From Geobacter sp. UBA698 (GTDB lineage Bacteria; Desulfobacterota; Desulfuromonadia; Geobacterales; Pseudopelobacteraceae), in NCBI GenBank assembly GCA_002298925.1, contig DBMM01000003.1:11364-75363 (forward strand): a DNA stretch of 64,000 bases, in the 5' to 3' direction. The notes beneath the pieces were generated by a model, which did not search any database, was not told where the DNA came from, and saw only the letters and a program-made list of their open reading frames with translations. Made by a program: the position numbers and the translations under genes. This document shows positions 60,070-64,000 of this stretch, in pieces; within the stretch, counting starts at the first letter, position 1, and every line of letters starts with the position of its first letter.

Positions 60070-60852
60070 TTATTTGCTCAGAAAGACCGGTTTGCGCTTT
60101 TCAGCAAAGGCGGTCAGACCTTCTTTGGCGTCATGGGTCTGCAGATTCTCCAGACCGTATCTGCGTTCCACCGCCAGGGCCTGTTCCAGGGGAAGTTCGA
60201 TCCCTTCATTGACCGCGACCTTGATGTAGCCGAGCGCTTTGCCGGCTCCCGAGGCGAGCTTGGCGGCGAATTTCATTACTTCGTCCATGAAGGCCTCCGG
60301 TTCGATGACCCGGTCGATCAGGCCGATGGCCAGGGCCTCTTCCGGCCCCATGACTTTGCCCCACAGCAGGATATCCCTGGCCTTGGCCACTCCGATCAGG
60401 CGCGGCAGACGCTGGGTGCCGCCGGCACCGGGAACGATACCCAGACCGGCCTCGGGCAAGCCGATCAGCGCTTTTCCAGCAACCATGAAGCGGTAGTCGC
60501 AGGCCAGTGCCAGCTCGCAGCCGCCACCCAGGGCATGGCCGTTGATGGCTGCTATGACGACTTTCTTCATGCCGGCCAGGAGGTTGTTGGCGTCCTGCAG
60601 CAGTTTGGAAAACGCCTCGGACTCGGCCTGATTCATGGCGGCCATCTCTTTGATGTCAGCCCCGGCAATGAAGGCCTTTTCCTGGGCGCTGGTGATAACC
60701 ACCACTGTGATGTCGTCCATCTGCCCGGCTTCGCTGAAGGCCTGGAACAGCTCCTGTCCGAATCCGCTGCTGAGCGGATTGGTGGGAGGGCGGTTAAGGC
60801 TGATGGTCAGGATCCGCTCTTCGGTCTGCATTGTTATGAATTGATATGCCAT
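60070..60852 (-). CDS. Enoyl-CoA hydratase/crotonase family
   Basis: 260 residues. Seen: ILTISLNRPPTNPLSSGFGQELFQAF, FIAGADIKEMAAMN, the oxyanion hole region AAINGHALGGGCELALACDYRF with the first catalytic Glu nearby, LPEAGLGIVPGAGGTQRLPRLIG (second Glu), and KRKPVF at the end. All hallmark residues of a hydratase are present. It hydrates an enoyl-CoA to the 3-hydroxyacyl-CoA oxidised by the next gene's product. The ATG at 60852 is the family start; the frame stays open to 60900. Confidence 0.94.
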   Translation of the reverse strand: MAYQFITMQTEERILTISLNRPPTNPLSSGFGQELFQAFSEAGQMDDITVVVITSAQEKAFIAGADIKEMAAMNQAESEAFSKLLQDANNLLAGMKKVVIAAINGHALGGGCELALACDYRFMVAGKALIGLPEAGLGIVPGAGGTQRLPRLIGVAKARDILLWGKVMGPEEALAIGLIDRVIEPEAFMDEVMKFAAKLASGAGKALGYIKVAVNEGIELPLEQALAVERRYGLENLQTHDAKEGLTAFAEKRKPVFLSK

Positions 60853-60899
60853 TGGCGTTACTCCATTTTTAGTGGTTTTGATTGTTGTGCCAACGTCCA

Positions 60900-60972
60900 C
60901 CCCCCCTCAATCCCCCCTTATCAGGGGGGAAGCCGTTAAGCCTCCCCTGACAAGGGGAGGTTTGGAGGGGTT
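60900..60972. repeat. C/G-rich palindromic repeat (copy B)
   Basis: Two hairpins, CCCCCCTTATCAGGGGGG and CCTCCCCTGACAAGGGGAGG, nested in a longer inverted repeat whose outer arms begin CCCCCCTCAATC and end GGAGGGGTTT. The same CCCCCTCAATCCCCC pattern occurs in copy A (59089-59166). It lies between the enoyl-CoA hydratase and thiolase genes and ends 6 bases before the thiolase stop. Confidence 0.75.
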
Positions 60973-60978
60973 TCGGGT

Positions 60979-62169
60979 TTAGCCGACCTTGATGACGATC
61001 GAGGCGGCGGTGTCGCCGGCGGCGCAACCGGAAAAGAGCAGGTAGCCGCCCCCTTTCAGGGCCACTTCCTCAATGCCCTCGATCATCAGCCTGGCACCGG
61101 TGGGAGCCTGGGGGTGGCCGTAGATCAGGGAAGAACCGAAATTATTCATGCTGTTGACGTCCAGACCCAGGACCTTGGCCATGGCGATGTCGTTGGCAGC
61201 GAAGGGGTTATGGGTCTTGACAGCTTTCAGATCGCTTGCTTTGATGCCGGCATTGTTCAGAGCCATCTGGGCCGAGGGGGCCACGGCGGCGGCCATGTAA
61301 GCCTTCTTGGTGCGGGCGTAGCCAAAGGAGACCAGCTGGACTTCGATACCGGGATTGGCGCTCAGTTCCCTGGCTTTGGCGCGGGTGGTTACGGAGATGC
61401 CGGCGTTGCCGTCGGCCGGAAAAGTCTGGGATCCGAAGGTGTGTGCGCCCTCAGGGAGAACTGGGCGCAGGCCGGCCAACCCTTCCGCCGTGGTGACGGT
61501 CACCCCTTCGTCGGCTTCCAGGGTGATGGTTTTCTTTTTGGAGAGCTGTACTTCCACCGGGAACATGTAGCGCTTCTGGAATTCCCGGTCATGAGCCAGG
61601 GCGTCCTGGTACTGCTCGTAACGCCGCAGGGTCAGGGCGTCGCACTCCTCACGGGTGATGCCGAGCTCTTTGCTGACATTCTCGGCGGTCTGGATCATGG
61701 CCTGTCCGGCCCAGGGATCCTTGTTGACGTTGTCCATGAACCAGTCCTCGGCGATCGGTTTGCCGCCGGGACCATTGGGGTTCGGCCAGACAGCGTGGGG
61801 GCCGTTGGAGCAGCGGTCGGCCAGAAGGCACCAGCTGTTTTCAAACATTCCGGTTTCTATGCCCTGACCGGCCTGGTACAGGGAAAAGGCGGAGGTGGAG
61901 CAGGCCTGGGTGATCAGGACGCCGGGCGAACCTTCGGCACCCATCATGGCCGCTGCCCAGGGTCCGCTGTAGAACCAGGCTTGCTGATAGACGGTGCTGC
62001 CGACCAGGACGTATTCGATGGTTTTGGGGTCCCACTGCTTGCTCGCGAAAAAGCGCTTGGAGGTGGCGGCTCCCAGTACAATCGAGTTCTCATTGGCCAG
62101 GGTGCCCTGCCAGCGGGCAAAGGGGGTGCTGTAGTAGCCTCCGTACGGTATGAATGCTTTTGTTAACAT
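60979..62169 (-). CDS. Thiolase-family protein with altered motifs
   Basis: 396 residues. Seen: a thiolase-like N-terminus (LTKAFIPYGGYYSTPFARWQGTLA), ITQACSTSAFSLYQAGQGI with the expected nucleophile Cys, NMFPVEV-like loop, VKTHNPFAANDIAMAKVLGLD, GSSLIYGHPQAPTGARL (the conserved GHP plus ATGAR is modified to APTGAR) and a C-terminal GGYLLFSGCAAGDTAASIVI in place of the usual CxGGGxG. The Cys-His-Cys set appears present but the surroundings differ from AtoB, so acceptor chain length or reaction may differ. It is a component of the same beta-oxidation set. Confidence 0.85.
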   Translation of the reverse strand: MLTKAFIPYGGYYSTPFARWQGTLANENSIVLGAATSKRFFASKQWDPKTIEYVLVGSTVYQQAWFYSGPWAAAMMGAEGSPGVLITQACSTSAFSLYQAGQGIETGMFENSWCLLADRCSNGPHAVWPNPNGPGGKPIAEDWFMDNVNKDPWAGQAMIQTAENVSKELGITREECDALTLRRYEQYQDALAHDREFQKRYMFPVEVQLSKKKTITLEADEGVTVTTAEGLAGLRPVLPEGAHTFGSQTFPADGNAGISVTTRAKARELSANPGIEVQLVSFGYARTKKAYMAAAVAPSAQMALNNAGIKASDLKAVKTHNPFAANDIAMAKVLGLDVNSMNNFGSSLIYGHPQAPTGARLMIEGIEEVALKGGGYLLFSGCAAGDTAASIVIKVG

Positions 62170-62230
62170 GCAAGATCCTCCTGTTTTTTTATATATTTAG
62201 GTCTAGGTTGTCTGACGACCCACTTGAAAA

Positions 62231-64000
62231 TCAGATCCTGATCCTGCCATCCACTGCAAAGACTCCATCAGCAAAAGCCATGATCGGGTTCATGTCCATT
62301 TCCTGGATCATCGGCAGGTCGGTCAGCAACTGGGATACGCGCTGGATGAGGTTGATGATCGCTTCCTTGTCGACTCCCGGTTCGCCCCGGACGCCATCCA
62401 GCAGAGCAGCGGTCTTGATGGAGGCCAGCATCTCGCCGGCTTCCAGATGGGTTACCGGTGCGATCTTGAAGACCACGTCTTTCAGTACCTCGACATAGAT
62501 CCCGCCCAGTCCGAACATGACCAGGTGTCCCAACTCCCGCTCGGCGGCGGCACCGATGATCAGTTCCCGCCCGCCGGGCAGGAATTTCTGGACGAAGAAT
62601 CTCAGTGTCCCGAATTTGCCGAGCCGTGCCTGCATGTCTTCAACCGTGCTTCTGACCGCTTCGGCGTCCCTGAGGTTGATGGCTACCCCTCCCATGTCGC
62701 TCTTGTGGTCGATCTCTTCGCAGTCAACCTTGACGACCACCGGGTAACCGATCCGGTCGGCGGCTCTGACAGCTTCGGCTGCGTTGGCCGTTACGGCCCA
62801 ACCGGCCACCGGGATGCCGTAGGCTTCGAAGATCGTATAGACGTCGCTGGCTGAAAGGACGCTGCGCCCCTCCTGCCGGGCCTTCTCGATGATCGAGGCG
62901 GCCTTGGCGGTGTCGATGCCGGCAAACCGGGTAGGCTGGCCGATATCGCGCCGTTTGAGCTGGCCGAATTTGTGCAGGGCTCCCAAGGACTTGGCGGCAT
63001 CGCTGGGGTTGGCGTAAAAGGGAACGCCCCCTTCCTTGAGGATCCGCATGGTGATCTGGAAACGTTCCTGGCTGAGATCGGTCATGAAGTTGCAGACGAT
63101 CGGTTTCCTGGCCAGCTTGTTGACCTCCACGATCTGGCGGGCAACTTCGTGGGTGTCGGTAAAAGGAGCGGTGACGAAGTTGATGAAGATGCTGTCAACG
63201 CCATCTTCTTCAATGAGCACATCCAGGGCGCCGCGAAACTGGGGACCACCGGCGGTGGCAACGACATCGATGGGGTTTTCCAGGGCCGCTTCCGGGAACT
63301 GGGTTGTTTTGAGCGTTTCAATGGATTTTTCTGAAAGTTTGGGCACGTCCAGACCGCAGGCCACCAGGACGTCGGTGGCGATGACGGCCGGGCCGCCGGT
63401 GTTGGTGATGATCCCGACCCGGTTGCCGGTGGGAATCGGCTGGGAGGAGAAGGCCATGGCGGCCCGCACCATTTCACCTTCATCAGCGAAGGGAAGAATG
63501 CCGATCTTTTCGAAGATTAGTTCAGTGGCGATATCCACGCCGGCCAGGGAACCGGTGTGGGATGAGGCGGCTTTGGCACCCTGTTCGGTGCGGCCGGCCT
63601 TCATGGCCAGTATCGGTTTTCGGGCAGCGATCTCCCGGGCCGTTTCCAGGAATTCCCTCGGGTTGGAGAAACCTTCGGTATAAAGGATGATCGCTCTGGT
63701 TTCGGCGTCGTCGCCGTAATAACGGACGATCTCCGGGATGGAGACGTCGCAGGCGTTGCCGTTGGAGGCGTACAGCCGCTGGCCGATGCCCAGGTCGGCC
63801 AGGGCCTGCATGATCAGTGCCCCCACCCCGCCGCTCAGGGCGACCACCGAGATATGGCCAGGCTCCGGGTAGGTGAAGGTGAAGTTGCAGTAGGCCTTCA
63901 GGGCCGGGTCGCTGTTGATGATCCCCTGGCAGTTGGGGCCAAACAGGCGGATGCCGTATTCCTTGGCAATGGCGAGAAACTCGGCCTGCAGCCGGGCCCC
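62231..64000 (-). CDS. ADP-forming acyl-CoA synthetase, fused subunits (5' end outside the window)
   Basis: At least 589 residues, open to the right edge. The visible part starts inside the CoA-binding/ligase domain (EYGIRLFGPNCQGI, then VALSGGVGALIMQALADLGI), has the phospho-histidine region KAASSHTGSLAGVD, a second ligase domain (GNRVGIITNTGGPAVIATDVL) and a C-terminal ATP-grasp domain (IGYPVVVKVDCEEIDHKSDMGGVAINL, GRELIIGAAAERELGHLVMFGLGGIYVEVL). This is the fused alpha-beta form of acetate-CoA ligase (ADP-forming). It likely makes ATP when an acyl-CoA is converted to its acid. First gene, in the window, of the catabolic operon. Confidence 0.9.
   Translation of the reverse strand, partial: GARLQAEFLAIAKEYGIRLFGPNCQGIINSDPALKAYCNFTFTYPEPGHISVVALSGGVGALIMQALADLGIGQRLYASNGNACDVSIPEIVRYYGDDAETRAIILYTEGFSNPREFLETAREIAARKPILAMKAGRTEQGAKAASSHTGSLAGVDIATELIFEKIGILPFADEGEMVRAAMAFSSQPIPTGNRVGIITNTGGPAVIATDVLVACGLDVPKLSEKSIETLKTTQFPEAALENPIDVVATAGGPQFRGALDVLIEEDGVDSIFINFVTAPFTDTHEVARQIVEVNKLARKPIVCNFMTDLSQERFQITMRILKEGGVPFYANPSDAAKSLGALHKFGQLKRRDIGQPTRFAGIDTAKAASIIEKARQEGRSVLSASDVYTIFEAYGIPVAGWAVTANAAEAVRAADRIGYPVVVKVDCEEIDHKSDMGGVAINLRDAEAVRSTVEDMQARLGKFGTLRFFVQKFLPGGRELIIGAAAERELGHLVMFGLGGIYVEVLKDVVFKIAPVTHLEAGEMLASIKTAALLDGVRGEPGVDKEAIINLIQRVSQLLTDLPMIQEMDMNPIMAFADGVFAVDGRIRI

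Noticed and set aside
61114..62166. 350-codon plus-strand open frame opposite the thiolase gene
   Set aside because: Gly-rich translation without recognisable motifs; the minus strand encodes a coherent thiolase-family protein.

Overview
The window looks like a chromosomal segment of a Geobacter-type deltaproteobacterium (Geobacteraceae or a close relative). The evidence is the giant periplasmic multiheme c-type cytochrome with mixed CXXCH and CX4CH motifs, the pilB-pilT-pilC-pilS order behind aroE, a heme-carrying histidine kinase, the DUF485/acetate-symporter pair, and a pyrimidine operon headed by pyrR. Species assignment is inference. No tRNA, rRNA or CRISPR array was seen.

Layout. 0-1.8 kb (+): end of nadB, a chorismate mutase, and a free-standing regulatory domain of DAHP synthase. 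1.8-19.8 kb (-): a long co-directional run recG > ribF > lipid-flippase-like protein > DUF2723 glycosyltransferase-like protein > aroE > pilB > pilT > pilC > pilS > FtsX-type permease > membrane protein > P-type cation ATPase > parvulin. 20.0-29.6 kb (-): pyrR > pyrB > pyrC > carA > radical SAM > DUF486 > carB > greA > DUF1858. It starts with a leader that holds a PyrR-loop-like hairpin and an intrinsic terminator, and ends at a clear terminator. 29.8-39.7 kb: NHL-repeat protein > 2070-residue multiheme cytochrome > 20-residue peptide > terminator (-), and divergently a histidine kinase with periplasmic heme motifs (+). 39.7-41.7 kb: a graveyard of nested, decayed insertion sequences (IS21, IS3, ISL3 types). 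41.7-42.6 kb: a 42-residue membrane peptide and a cold-shock protein. 42.8-64 kb (-): a catabolic island.

The island reads, in transcription order: fused ADP-forming acyl-CoA synthetase (cut by the window end) > thiolase-family protein > enoyl-CoA hydratase > 3-hydroxyacyl-CoA dehydrogenase > CoA-transferase > phenylacetate-CoA-ligase-type enzyme > iorA > iorB > [ACT protein > ketopantoate-reductase-like] twice > terminator > livK-H-M-G-F > universal stress protein > DUF485 > acetate-type symporter. Together these genes suggest uptake of branched-chain or aromatic amino acids, ferredoxin-dependent oxidation of the 2-keto acids to acyl-CoA, beta-oxidation, and recovery of ATP and acetate. The exact substrate cannot be read from sequence.

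The most unusual points are: (1) the three-gene cytochrome unit ending in a tiny peptide with a YxxPxI motif like RiPP leaders, facing a heme-sensor kinase; (2) an AbrB-like domain fused to the N-terminus of RecG; (3) the free-standing DAHP-synthase regulatory domain beside chorismate mutase; (4) the duplicated ACT plus reductase module; (5) the pil operon lacking pilR and pilA; (6) the PyrR-type attenuator.
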